Part shown: positions 41,423-50,170 of the stretch, piece by piece
Layout: every line of letters begins with the position of its first letter
Numbering within the stretch: position 1 is the first letter of the stretch
From: Burkholderia sp. IMCC1007
GTDB taxonomy: Bacteria > Pseudomonadota > Gammaproteobacteria > Burkholderiales > Burkholderiaceae
Direction: 5' to 3'
Length of the DNA stretch: 64,000 bases
Assembly: GCF_027257875.1 (NCBI RefSeq)
Contig: NZ_JAPVQY010000001.1
Location: forward strand, 1 to 64,000
Made by a program: the position numbers and the translations under genes
Notes under the pieces: generated by a model
Database searches by the model: none
The model's input: only the letters and a program-made list of their open reading frames with translations
What the model was told of the DNA's origin: nothing

Positions 41423-42229
41423 ATGCGTGATGAGTTTTCCCAGTCGCGGTTCTCGTTCGCCGTACGCGGCACCGCGCTGGACGTTTCGGCCATTCATCGC
41501 GACGGCGACGGCGCGCCCGTCGTGTTCCTTCACGGCTTCGGCTCGACGAAGGAGGATTACGCGGACATCGTGCGTCATCGCGAATTCGACGGCCGGCCTT
41601 TCGTCGTGTACGACGCGCCCGGTTGCGGGGAAACGCAGTGCGCGGACCTGTCGAAGATTTCGATTCCGTTCCTCGTCGACACCGCGTTGCAGGTGATCGA
41701 CCGGATCGGCTTCGCACGCTTCCACCTCGTCGGACATTCGATGGGCGGGCTGACGGCGCTGATGCTCGCGCATCGGCATCCGGAGCGCGTGCTGAGCTTC
41801 GTCGACATCGAAGGGAACATCGCGCCCGAGGATTGCTTCCTGAGCCGACAGATCGTCGATCATCCGCGCGACAGCGCCGAGCGCTTCTTCGACGATTTCA
41901 TCGACCGGACCCGCCACGCACCGGCGTACGCGAGTGCGCTGTACTCGGCCAGCCTGCGTCACAAGGTACGGGCCGAAGCGGTCGGCGGGATATTCCGCTC
42001 GATGGTCGACCTCTCCGACAACGGCGACCTGATGCGCAAATTCCTCGGTCTGCCGTTCCCGCGGATGTTCATGTATGGCGAACAGAACGCGTCGCTGTCG
42101 TACTTGCGCGCGATCGAGGCAGCGGGGGTTGTGCTGTCGGAGATTCCCGATTGCGGTCACTTCCCGATGTACTCGAATCCGGTGCCGATGTGGAAGGCGA
42201 TCGCGGCGTTTCATGCGCGACGCAACTGA
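41423..42229 (+). CDS. Alpha/beta hydrolase
   Basis: A 268-residue alpha/beta-fold hydrolase without signal peptide. Landmarks are the oxyanion motif F-L-H-G-F-G-S near residue 35, the nucleophile elbow V-G-H-S-M-G-G with Ser106, and His246 in D-C-G-H-F-P. The acid is probably the Asp in the F-V-D-I-E-G or a later segment. It resembles small ester or C-C bond hydrolases. It lies 88 bases after the aminotransferase on the same strand and probably completes the pathway, for instance by cleaving an ester or lactone precursor. Confidence 0.85.
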   Translation: MRDEFSQSRFSFAVRGTALDVSAIHRDGDGAPVVFLHGFGSTKEDYADIVRHREFDGRPFVVYDAPGCGETQCADLSKISIPFLVDTALQVIDRIGFARFHLVGHSMGGLTALMLAHRHPERVLSFVDIEGNIAPEDCFLSRQIVDHPRDSAERFFDDFIDRTRHAPAYASALYSASLRHKVRAEAVGGIFRSMVDLSDNGDLMRKFLGLPFPRMFMYGEQNASLSYLRAIEAAGVVLSEIPDCGHFPMYSNPVPMWKAIAAFHARRN

Positions 42230-42312
42230 CATGTGCGCGGATCGAGCCCGACGCTCACGCCGACGATTCCTTCAGTCGCATTGACGCAGAGCGTGCTCGA
42301 AACGCGCGGCGA

Positions 42313-42618
42313 TTGACGGTGAATTCGGCCGGGATGAACGCGAAGAGCGCGTCGGCGATGATGACGGCCGCGTTGATCGTCTTCATGTGCATCCAGCCCG
42401 TGTTCGGCGCGCTGTCGGATCGCATCGGGCGAAAGCGCTTCCTGGTCGTGTTCGGTGTGCTGGCTACGCTCGGCACGGTGCCGGTGCTGGGGTCGCTCCG
42501 GACGATGAGCGATCCGTATTCGGCGTTCTACTGGTACGTTTCAGCGATATGCGCGTTGGCAGCAATCGCCGCGATCTCGATGCGCGATCCGAAAGAATTC
42601 GGCTATCTCCGCGACTGA
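42313..42618 (+). pseudogene. Decayed MHS-family permease (KgtP-like) remnant
   Basis: The frame encodes recognisable parts of an alpha-ketoglutarate-permease-type transporter. One part is the mid-protein segment T-V-N-S-A-G-M-N-A-K-S-A-S with Q-P-V-F-G-A-L-S-D-R-I-G-R-K and V-P-V-L-G-S-L. It is joined directly to a C-terminal F-Y-W-Y-V helix that normally lies about 100 residues later. The N-terminal half is missing and there is no believable start, so the gene is dead by two deletions. It sits straight after the aldolase/aminotransferase/hydrolase genes and was probably their dicarboxylate uptake permease. The 60 bases to the next stop codon are empty. Confidence 0.75.
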
Positions 42619-42678
42619 CCGGACCAGGATCACGCAGCTTCACGGAGAAGCGATCATGTCAACGGGCAGTGACCAAGT

Positions 42679-43932
42679 TCACCGCACCCGTTCCGCCCGA
42701 ATGATCCGATGCGCGGCCGCGAGGCTCAGCACGAGCAGCACGGCGACGAACGCGACGACGGCGTTCCACGCACCGTGTTGCCAGAACGTGCCGCCGATCG
42801 AGCCGAGCACGCTCGACCCGAGGTAATACGCGAGCAGGTAGAGCGACGCGGCGTGCCCCTTCGCGGAACCGGCAAGATGCCCGACCCAGCCGCTCGCGAC
42901 CGCATGGGCGACGAAGAAGCCGATCGTGATCAGCACGATCCCGACGATGATCGCGACGAGCGAATGCGACAGCGTCAGCGCGAGACCGGCCGCGAACACG
43001 AGAATGCCGCTCACGAGCACGGGTGCGCGCCCGAGGCGATCGGCGAGTGCGCCCGCGCTCGACGACGACACCATTCCGAACAGGTACGCGCCGAAGATCA
43101 GCCCGCATGCCGTTGCGCTCAGATTGAACGGCGCGGCCGTGAGCCGGAACCCCGCGTAGTTGTAGACGGTCACGAACGCGCCCATCACGAGGAAGCCGAT
43201 CGCGAACACGAACGGCAGCCGCGCGTGGTGCAGTTGCGCATGCCACAGCCGCAAGTGATGACGCAGCGTGAGGTCGGTACGCTTCACGAAGCGCCGCGAC
43301 TGCGGCAGCAGCATCACGAAGGCGATCGCGGCGAGCAGATCGATGACGCCGATCGTCAGCATCGCGGTACGCCACGAGAAATACTCTTCGAGCGCGCTCA
43401 TCCCGATTCGCCCGACCATGCCGCCGAATGCGGTCCCGCCGACATACAGCCCCATCGACAGGCCCAGCCCTTCGGACGCGATTTCTTCCGCGAGATAGGC
43501 CATCGCGACCGCCGGCACGCCGCCGAGCGCGAAGCCTTCGAGCGCGCGCCAGACCAGCAGCAGGTTCCAGCTCGGCGAAATCGCCGCGAGCAGGTTGAAC
43601 AGCGCGGCGAGCGTCATCGACGCGAACATCAGCCCGCGTCGCCCGACGCGTTCGGACAGTGCGCCGGCGCACAGGATCGATAGCGCCAGCAGCCCGGTCG
43701 ACAGTGACAGGGACAGCGAACTCGACGCCGCGCCGATGTGGAATTCGCGCGCGAATGCGGGCAGCAGCGGCTGGACGCAGTACAGCAGCGAGAAGGTGGA
43801 GAAGCCGGCAAGGAACAGCGCCAGCGCGATGCGCTTGTAAGCGGCCGAGCGCGGCGACACGCCGGCAGGCAGCGCATCGGCCGCGGCGTTCGGGACACGT
43901 GCGGCGGCACGCGAAATCGCAGGAGAAGACAT
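42679..43932 (-). CDS. MFS transporter, YnfM-like efflux family
   Basis: A 417-residue permease with twelve predicted helices: opening L-F-L-A-G-F-S-T-F-S-L-L-Y-C-V-Q-P-L-L-P near residues 38-57, loop 2-3 S-E-R-V-G-R-R-G, and mid-protein Y-N-Y-A-G-F-R-L, all as in YnfM/arabinose-efflux-type exporters. Basic loops face the cytoplasm. I chose the ATG at 43932; the longer frame overlaps the promoter. It diverges from a LysR gene of the YnfL type, the same pairing seen in enteric bacteria. The exported compound is unknown. Confidence 0.87.
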   Translation of the reverse strand: MSSPAISRAAARVPNAAADALPAGVSPRSAAYKRIALALFLAGFSTFSLLYCVQPLLPAFAREFHIGAASSSLSLSLSTGLLALSILCAGALSERVGRRGLMFASMTLAALFNLLAAISPSWNLLLVWRALEGFALGGVPAVAMAYLAEEIASEGLGLSMGLYVGGTAFGGMVGRIGMSALEEYFSWRTAMLTIGVIDLLAAIAFVMLLPQSRRFVKRTDLTLRHHLRLWHAQLHHARLPFVFAIGFLVMGAFVTVYNYAGFRLTAAPFNLSATACGLIFGAYLFGMVSSSSAGALADRLGRAPVLVSGILVFAAGLALTLSHSLVAIIVGIVLITIGFFVAHAVASGWVGHLAGSAKGHAASLYLLAYYLGSSVLGSIGGTFWQHGAWNAVVAFVAVLLVLSLAAAHRIIRAERVR

Positions 43933-43982
43933 GGTATGCACCGGTGTGCCAGGGAATACCCGGATTCTTGCGCACGGGCACA

Positions 43983-43999
43983 CATATGTCCAATATATG
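43983..43999. promoter_or_regulatory. Candidate LysR operator between MFS and LysR genes
   Basis: CATAT-N7-ATATG forms a short dyad with T-N11-A character in the 139-base divergent region. It is AT-rich against its surroundings and about 50 bases from the MFS start. Confidence 0.4.
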
Positions 44000-44071
44000 A
44001 AAGAAACCGCAGCGATACGTTTTAGATCTGGCTGCGAAGCCGCTTCCATTTACCCCGGGATCACCTAGCGC

Positions 44072-44947
44072 ATGGAACTCCGGCATCTCCGATATTTTCT
44101 GGCCGTGGCCGCCACGTCGAACTTCACCAAGGCCGCGGAAGCGCTCGGCATGGGGCAGCCGCCGCTGAGCCAGCAGATCAAGGCACTCGAGAGCGAGCTG
44201 GGCGTCGAGTTGTTCACGCGGACCGCGCGCGGCGCCGAGCTGACCGTCGCGGGAGAGGTGTTCGCGGAAGAGGCACGCCGCGTGCTCGACGATGCCGAGC
44301 GCGCGGCGCGCGCGGCCCGGCGCGCTGCACGCGGCGAAATCGGGCAACTGCGGGTCGGCTTCACCGGCACGGCGGCGTTCAATTCGAAAGTGGCTGACCT
44401 GATTCGCCGCTTTCGCGAAGCGTTTCCGGACACGGAACTGACGTTGCAAGAAGCGACCTCCGGCGTGTTGCTGGAGGCGCTGGAAGCCGGCCGGCTCGAC
44501 GTCGCGATCGTGCGTCCGGAGCGTCGCATCGCCGACACGTTGCTCGCGGCGGACTGGGACGAGGAGCCGATGTTCGTCGCGCTGCCCGTCGCGCATCGGC
44601 TGGCGCAGCGGCGCCGGATCGATCTGGCGGCGCTCGCCGACGAGGCGTTCGTCCAGGTGCCGCGCGAAGCGGGCAGCGCGCTCTACGACGACATCGTCGC
44701 CGCATGCAACGCCGCCGGCTTCCAGCCGCGCATGGCGCAGCCGGCGCCGCAGATCGCGTCGGCGGTGACGCTCGTCGCGGCCGGGCTCGGCGTGTCGATC
44801 GTGCCGAAGGCGATCACGCAGGTGCAGGTCGCGGGCGTCGTGTATCGGCCGGTCGCGGGCAATGGCCTGCGCGCGCGGCTTGCGATTGCGTCGCGGCGCG
44901 ATGAGCCGTCGGCGGTGGTGCGCAATTTTCTGGCGCTGGCGTGGTAG
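44072..44947 (+). CDS. LysR-family regulator, divergent from the YnfM-like exporter
   Basis: A 291-residue LysR protein of the CatM/BenM-YnfL subgroup: M-E-L-R-H-L-R-Y-F-L-A-V-A start, M-G-Q-P-P-L-S-Q-Q-I-K-A-L-E recognition helix near residues 28-41, then F-T-R-T-A-R-G-A-E-L-T and the effector domain. It faces the MFS exporter gene and most likely controls it. The 297 bases after it, up to the protease start, contain no gene I can support. Confidence 0.9.
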   Translation: MELRHLRYFLAVAATSNFTKAAEALGMGQPPLSQQIKALESELGVELFTRTARGAELTVAGEVFAEEARRVLDDAERAARAARRAARGEIGQLRVGFTGTAAFNSKVADLIRRFREAFPDTELTLQEATSGVLLEALEAGRLDVAIVRPERRIADTLLAADWDEEPMFVALPVAHRLAQRRRIDLAALADEAFVQVPREAGSALYDDIVAACNAAGFQPRMAQPAPQIASAVTLVAAGLGVSIVPKAITQVQVAGVVYRPVAGNGLRARLAIASRRDEPSAVVRNFLALAW

Positions 44948-45244
44948 GGCGGCGCGGCGATCTCCGTCGGTTCGCGTGAACCCCGAATGGGTCCGGTCGC
45001 AGCCTGGCCGGTTGATCGAGGGGCAGGATGCGATCCGCGGTGAATGTTCGGATTGACGAATCGCCGACTTTGTCCGGAACCACTGCTGTCGCGGCTGCGC
45101 GGTCGCGCGGCCGCCCGCTATGCGGGTTTCGCGGCGTATCTTCCGCGATGCGACGTGGACTATAAATCGAGTGTGTGCCGGTGCTTGTCGGGCGTCCGCG
45201 CGTCTCGCGCCGGGCGCCGCGCGACTGCCCCGGGGGAGGTCACC

Positions 45245-46960
45245 TTGGTTCGCCAGACGCTTGCTCGCGCCGTGCTTCGCACCGCGTTGATCGGAGGCGT
45301 ATTCGCCTGCTTTTTCTCGTTCCTGCCGCCGACGGTCGCCGCGACCGTCGGGTCGCCTGCCGCACCACCCGTCTCACCACCCGTCGCGAAGGAGCGCCGG
45401 GCCGCACCGCCTTACTCGGTGCAGGTCGACTTCCCCGCGATCGTCGACCGCTACGGCCCGGCAGTCGTGACCGTCATGGCCGCCGCGCCCGACCAGCAGG
45501 CCGCCGGCCCGTCGTTCACGATCCTCGATCCCGACGATCCGCTCGCCGCATTCTTCCGGCGCGGCGCACCGCCGCCGTCGGTGCAGGGGCCGCAGGCGCC
45601 GGCGCCGGATACGGCGCCGCGTGCGATGTCCGGCACCGGCTCGGGCTTCATCGTCAGCCCCGACGGGCTGATCCTGACGTCCGCGCACGTCGTCGGCGAT
45701 GCGAGCGACGTGACGGTGCGGCTCACCGACCGCCGCGAGCTCAAGGCGACGGTGCTGGCCGTCGATCCGCAGAGCGACGTCGCGGTGCTGCACGCCGACG
45801 CGACGAAGCTGCCGTTCGTGCGGATCGGCGATTCGGCGCGGGTACGCGCGGGCGAACCGGTGATGACGATCGGCGCGCCGGACGGCGCGGGCAACACGGT
45901 GACGGCCGGCATCGTCAGCGCGACGTCGCATGCGTTGCCGGACGGCGGCGTGTTTCCGTTCTTCGAGACCGACATCGCGGTGAATCCCGACAATTCCGGC
46001 GGCCCCGTGTTCAACCGCGCGGGCGACGTGATCGGCATCGCGGTGCAGGTGTATGCCGGCGCGAACCGCTACGCGAGCATGACGTTCGCGATTCCGATCG
46101 CGCTCGCGACGAAGGTGCGTGCGCAGGTCCAGGCACAGATGCGCGCCAATGCGCAGGCGCAGCGTGCGTCGTCCGGCAATTCGCTGGGCGGCAATCCGCT
46201 GGGCGGCAATCCGCTGGGCGGCAATCCGCTGGGCGTCGACGTGCAGGACGTCGGCATCGGGCTGGCCGCCGCGTTCGGACTGCCGCGTCCGGCGGGCGCG
46301 CTCGTCAACGGGGTCGATCCCGGCTCGCCGGCCGCCGCGGCCGGCGTGAAGCCCGGCGACGTGATCGTGCAGTTCGGCGACAAGCAGATCGGCCGGTCGG
46401 CCGAGCTGAACGACCTCGCGGCCGCATTGCCGGCGGGCGGGAAGGCGCGGCTGCGGATCGTCCGCAAGCGCGTGCCGATGGTGCTGACGGTCACGGGGAC
46501 GGACGAAGCGATCGGTAACGCGGCCACGGCGGGCAGCGCTGGTGCGGCCGGTGCTGCTGGTGCCGCCGATGCGGCTGGTGTGGCTGGTGCTGCCGGTGCT
46601 GCCGGTGCGGCTGGCGCTACCGGTGCCGCGGGTGCGGCCGGTGCCGCGCGTGTCGCCGGCGTGGCAGCCGCCGCCGCGCGGCCGGCCGACGGCGGAGATC
46701 GCCTCGGACTGACGATGCACCCGCTGAGCGACGACGAACGGCGCTCGACGGGGCTTCCGCTCGGGATGATGGTCGACGCGGTACGCGGCCCGGCGGCAAG
46801 TGCGGGGATCCGGCCGGGAGATGTCGTGCTCGAACTCAACGACACGCTGCTCGAAACGCAGGAGGACGTGCAGACACTCGAGGCGAACGGCGGCAGCGTG
46901 ATCGCGGTGCTGATCCAGCGCGACAACGCACGCAAGTTCGTGTCGGTGCGGGCGAGATAG
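45245..46960 (+). CDS. HtrA/DegP-like periplasmic serine protease with two PDZ domains
   Basis: A 571-residue envelope protease. The TTG at 45245 has GGGGGAGG upstream and gives an N-terminal membrane/signal segment (about 8-35). The trypsin-like domain holds His148 (T-S-A-H-V-V), Asp178 (Q-S-D-V-A-V-L) and Ser251 (P-D-N-S-G-G-P). The residue two before Ser is Asp249, where HtrA enzymes have the oxyanion-hole Gly (G-N-S-G-G). PDZ1 spans about 335-420. An Ala/Gly-rich tract (about 425-480) leads to PDZ2 (about 485-571). A triple G-G-N-P-L repeat lies before PDZ1. It probably degrades misfolded envelope proteins, but activity is uncertain because of Asp249. It is monocistronic, followed by a terminator. 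Confidence 0.85.
   Translation: MVRQTLARAVLRTALIGGVFACFFSFLPPTVAATVGSPAAPPVSPPVAKERRAAPPYSVQVDFPAIVDRYGPAVVTVMAAAPDQQAAGPSFTILDPDDPLAAFFRRGAPPPSVQGPQAPAPDTAPRAMSGTGSGFIVSPDGLILTSAHVVGDASDVTVRLTDRRELKATVLAVDPQSDVAVLHADATKLPFVRIGDSARVRAGEPVMTIGAPDGAGNTVTAGIVSATSHALPDGGVFPFFETDIAVNPDNSGGPVFNRAGDVIGIAVQVYAGANRYASMTFAIPIALATKVRAQVQAQMRANAQAQRASSGNSLGGNPLGGNPLGGNPLGVDVQDVGIGLAAAFGLPRPAGALVNGVDPGSPAAAAGVKPGDVIVQFGDKQIGRSAELNDLAAALPAGGKARLRIVRKRVPMVLTVTGTDEAIGNAATAGSAGAAGAAGAADAAGVAGAAGAAGAAGATGAAGAAGAARVAGVAAAAARPADGGDRLGLTMHPLSDDERRSTGLPLGMMVDAVRGPAASAGIRPGDVVLELNDTLLETQEDVQTLEANGGSVIAVLIQRDNARKFVSVRAR
46187..46231 (+). repeat. Three tandem 15-bp repeats inside the protease gene
   Basis: GGCGGCAATCCGCTG is repeated three times without mismatch, encoding G-G-N-P-L three times in the linker before the first PDZ domain. 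A partial fourth unit precedes it. Identical DNA in coding repeats suggests length variation by slippage in frame. Confidence 0.9.
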
Positions 46961-47139
46961 GGCGTTGACGCGGGCTGTGTCGAGCGCCTGCCATCGTTCG
47001 GCATCGCTGCCCGCGATTTGGGCGTTCAGCAGCCATCCGGCATGAAAACCGGCATGAATACGGGCATGAAAGCGGCAAGCTTCATCGTAGTAGTACACAG
47101 GCGCGGGGTAAGGTAGCGGCACCGCGCCGGCACCCATGC

Positions 47140-47168
47140 GCCCCCGACTGGTTTCGGGGGCTTCTTTT
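47140..47168 (+). terminator. Intrinsic terminator after the protease gene
   Basis: GCCCCCGA pairs with TCGGGGGC across a six-base loop and is followed by TTCTTTT. It lies about 180 bases past the protease stop within the 332-base gap 46961-47292, which otherwise holds no gene. Confidence 0.75.
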
Positions 47169-47292
47169 GCGTTGCGCACGGCCATGCGGCGCGTGCATGG
47201 GCGCCGTCACGGCACGGTTCGTGTGCGGCAGCTTCCCCGCCGCGCGGCGTGCGCGCGCTTATCCGCTCGCACGGCGATCCGGTGCGGACGCG

Positions 47293-47991
<699 letters not shown>

Positions 47992-48120
47992 CGGATGGCC
48001 TCGTTCGATGGATAGACGGATGCCGACGCCCGCGCCACGCGGCACGGGCCGGCATGCAGGAAACGATACCCGACGCGCGCGCACCCGGATGCGACGCAAC
48101 TGCGTTTTAACCGGACAAAA

Positions 48121-49062
48121 CTACGCGTCGCCGGCCGCGGGCGTGTCGTCGGCGGCCGGCAGCGCGGCATTCGCGTCCCGGTACGCCTTCGGCGACACGC
48201 CGACCCGCGCGCGAAAGCGCCGCGCGAAATACCCTTCGTCGCGGAAGCCGACCGAGCGCGCGATGTCCGCGATGCGCCGGCTCGTATGCGCGAGCAACGA
48301 TTGTGCGAGCGCGATCCGGCGCTCGGTCACGAGATCGGTGAAGGTGCTGCCGGTTTCCTTGCGCACCAGATGCGCGAGGTAGTTCGGCGACAGGAACGCG
48401 GCCTCGGCGGTCGCGGCGAGCGTCAGGTCCTCGCGGGTCAGGTTCGCGCGCACGTGCCGCAGCACGCGCGCGAGTGCGTCGCGCCGGCCGGCCCGCTGCG
48501 CGCCGCGCTGCGCGAGCTTGTCGAGCGCGCCCGCGTACTGCGTGCAGACGAGCCCGATCAATTGCAGCAGGTAGCCGCGCAGCAGCGTGGTCGAGCCAAA
48601 CGTGCGCACGCGGTCGGTGTCGAGCATGCACAGCGCGAGGCGGCGCGCCTCGTCGAACGCATCGCCGGTCAGGATGAAGTCGAGATGCTCCTGGAAGCGG
48701 AACGGCGTCAGCTCGGGAAAGCGGTGCGCCGGGACGTCCTCGAGATCGAGCGGATCGACGTCGAGATCGGCGCGCAGGAATGCCTGGCTGAAGTTGATCA
48801 CGACGAAGTGCGCGCCTTCCGGATGCGGAATCAGGTGCTCGCGGTGCGGCAGCACGAACGCGAGCGCGCCGCGCGGAAACGGGCGCGTGACGCCGCCGAT
48901 CCGCTGCTCGGTGTCGCCGCCGAGGTTGAACTGGATCTGGAAATACGCGTGCCGGTGCGGCTCGGTGATCGCCTGGCGCGACGTCTGGTCGCGGATGTAG
49001 AAGTCGAGCCGGTCGCTGCGTTCGGGCATCCCGTACAGGCGCGGCGGGGCGGTGGAGGGCAT
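48121..49062 (-). CDS. AraC-family regulator with cupin sensor
   Basis: A 313-residue AraC/XylS regulator. The N-terminal half is a cupin-like sensor (H-R-H-A-Y-F-Q-I-Q-F-N-L-G-G and a later F-V-L-P-H-R-E-H-L-I-P-H-P). The C-terminal about 100 residues carry two helix-turn-helix units: L-T-L-A-A-T-A-E-A-A-F-L-S-P-N-Y-L-A-H-L and the signature I-A-D-I-A-R-S-V-G-F-R-D-E-G-Y-F-A-R-R-F. The H-x-H pair could bind a metal or ligand. It lies directly upstream of the FAH gene on the same strand. The ATG at 49062 is a sound start. The 229 bases upstream carry nothing recognisable. Confidence 0.88.
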   Translation of the reverse strand: MPSTAPPRLYGMPERSDRLDFYIRDQTSRQAITEPHRHAYFQIQFNLGGDTEQRIGGVTRPFPRGALAFVLPHREHLIPHPEGAHFVVINFSQAFLRADLDVDPLDLEDVPAHRFPELTPFRFQEHLDFILTGDAFDEARRLALCMLDTDRVRTFGSTTLLRGYLLQLIGLVCTQYAGALDKLAQRGAQRAGRRDALARVLRHVRANLTREDLTLAATAEAAFLSPNYLAHLVRKETGSTFTDLVTERRIALAQSLLAHTSRRIADIARSVGFRDEGYFARRFRARVGVSPKAYRDANAALPAADDTPAAGDA

Positions 49063-49291
49063 GAAGGATTCTGCTGTTCGTGGCGCGGTTGAGCCGCGAT
49101 GGTACAGCGAAATCGGTTTGCGTCAGGCGCTGGCCGGAAGCGGGGCTGAAAGCGGTGGCGAAAGCGGGGCGACGGCGGAGGCCGCAAGCGCGCCCCGCGG
49201 CGGGCCGGCACCGGGGCCGATGGCCCGGCGCCCGAAGCGCGCCGACGGCAGTGGAAAATCGCGGAGTGCGTGAAAGCCGTGCTGGTTTCGC

Positions 49292-49891
49292 TCATCGGTC
49301 GAGCAGCGGTGCGACACGCCGGCGCAGCTCGGGCACGACCTCGGCGTCGAACCACGGATGGTGCTTGAACCACGCCTGGTTGCGCGGCGACGGATGCGGC
49401 AGCGGCAATACGTCGGGGCCGTAGTCGCGCCACGCTTCGACGGTGCCGGTCAGCGTGGCCTTGCGCGTGTCGCGCAGGAAATGCCGCTGCGCGTACTGGC
49501 CGACCAGCAGCGTGAGCCGGATCGACGGCAGTTCGGCGAGCAGCCGGTCGATCCATAGCCGCGCGCATTCGGGGCGCGGCGGGTTGTCGCCGCTCGCGCC
49601 GCGGCCCGGGTAGCAGAAGCCCATCGGGATGATCGCGAAGCGCGATTCGTCGCAGAACGTGTCGGCTTCGACGCCGAGCCAGTCGCGCAGGCGCTTGCCG
49701 CTCGCGTCGTCCCACGGAATGCCGCTCGCATGGACGCGTGCGCCGGGCGCCTGCCCGACGATCAGGATGCGGGCGTCGCGATGGGCGCGCACGACGGGGC
49801 GCGGGCCGAGCGGCAGTTCGGCTTCGCACACGCGGCACGCGCGGATTTCGGTGAGCAGCACGTCGAGCGGCGTGCGCGTTTGTTTCGGCAT
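49292..49891 (-). CDS. Uracil-DNA glycosylase superfamily protein
   Basis: A 199-residue protein of the uracil-DNA glycosylase superfamily. Motif A is G-Q-A-P-G (46-50) and motif B is H-P-S-P-R-N (166-171), as in bacterial family-4/5-like enzymes that remove uracil from DNA. Five cysteines (19, 22, 80, 93, 109) leave room for an iron-sulfur cluster, with Cys19-x-x-Cys22 as first pair. I chose the ATG at 49891; the frame upstream runs through the 39-bp repeats and is not protein-like. It is transcribed on the minus strand downstream of the repeat array and appears to stand alone. Confidence 0.82.
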   Translation of the reverse strand: MPKQTRTPLDVLLTEIRACRVCEAELPLGPRPVVRAHRDARILIVGQAPGARVHASGIPWDDASGKRLRDWLGVEADTFCDESRFAIIPMGFCYPGRGASGDNPPRPECARLWIDRLLAELPSIRLTLLVGQYAQRHFLRDTRKATLTGTVEAWRDYGPDVLPLPHPSPRNQAWFKHHPWFDAEVVPELRRRVAPLLDR

Positions 49892-49925
49892 CGATGCGGA
49901 ATGGGGACGGAGTGGCGGCTCGGAT

Positions 49926-50130
49926 GCGGAGCGTTCGGGCGGCGCGCCGGAGCGGTGCAACGCTTCGGGCGTCCGGACGGCGCGCCGCGGACGGTGCATC
50001 GTTTCGGGCGTCCGGACGGCGCGCCGCGGACGGTGCATCGTTTCGGGCGTCCGGGCGATGCGCCGGGGCGGCGCATCATTTCGGGTGTCCGGGCGGCGTG
50101 CCGGAGCGGTGCATCGCTTCGGGCACTCCG
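49926..50130. repeat. 39-bp minisatellite, about five units
   Basis: A unit of about 39 bases (TTTCGGGCGTCCGGACGGCG, then CGCCGCGGACGGTGCATCG) recurs with starts at about 49964, 50003, 50042, 50080 and 50118, with a shorter relative at 49934. The middle units are nearly identical and the outer ones drift. The period is a multiple of three, so all frames stay open. It fills the gap between the glycosylase gene and nasS (49892-50170). Confidence 0.85.
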
Positions 50131-50170
50131 AACAGCGCTGCGCGACGCCGCGGCGGCCCCGTACCGGGCG

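Noticed and set aside
49926-50130. The 39-bp repeats as a CRISPR array
   Set aside because: Units are contiguous with no unique spacers, and no cas gene is present.
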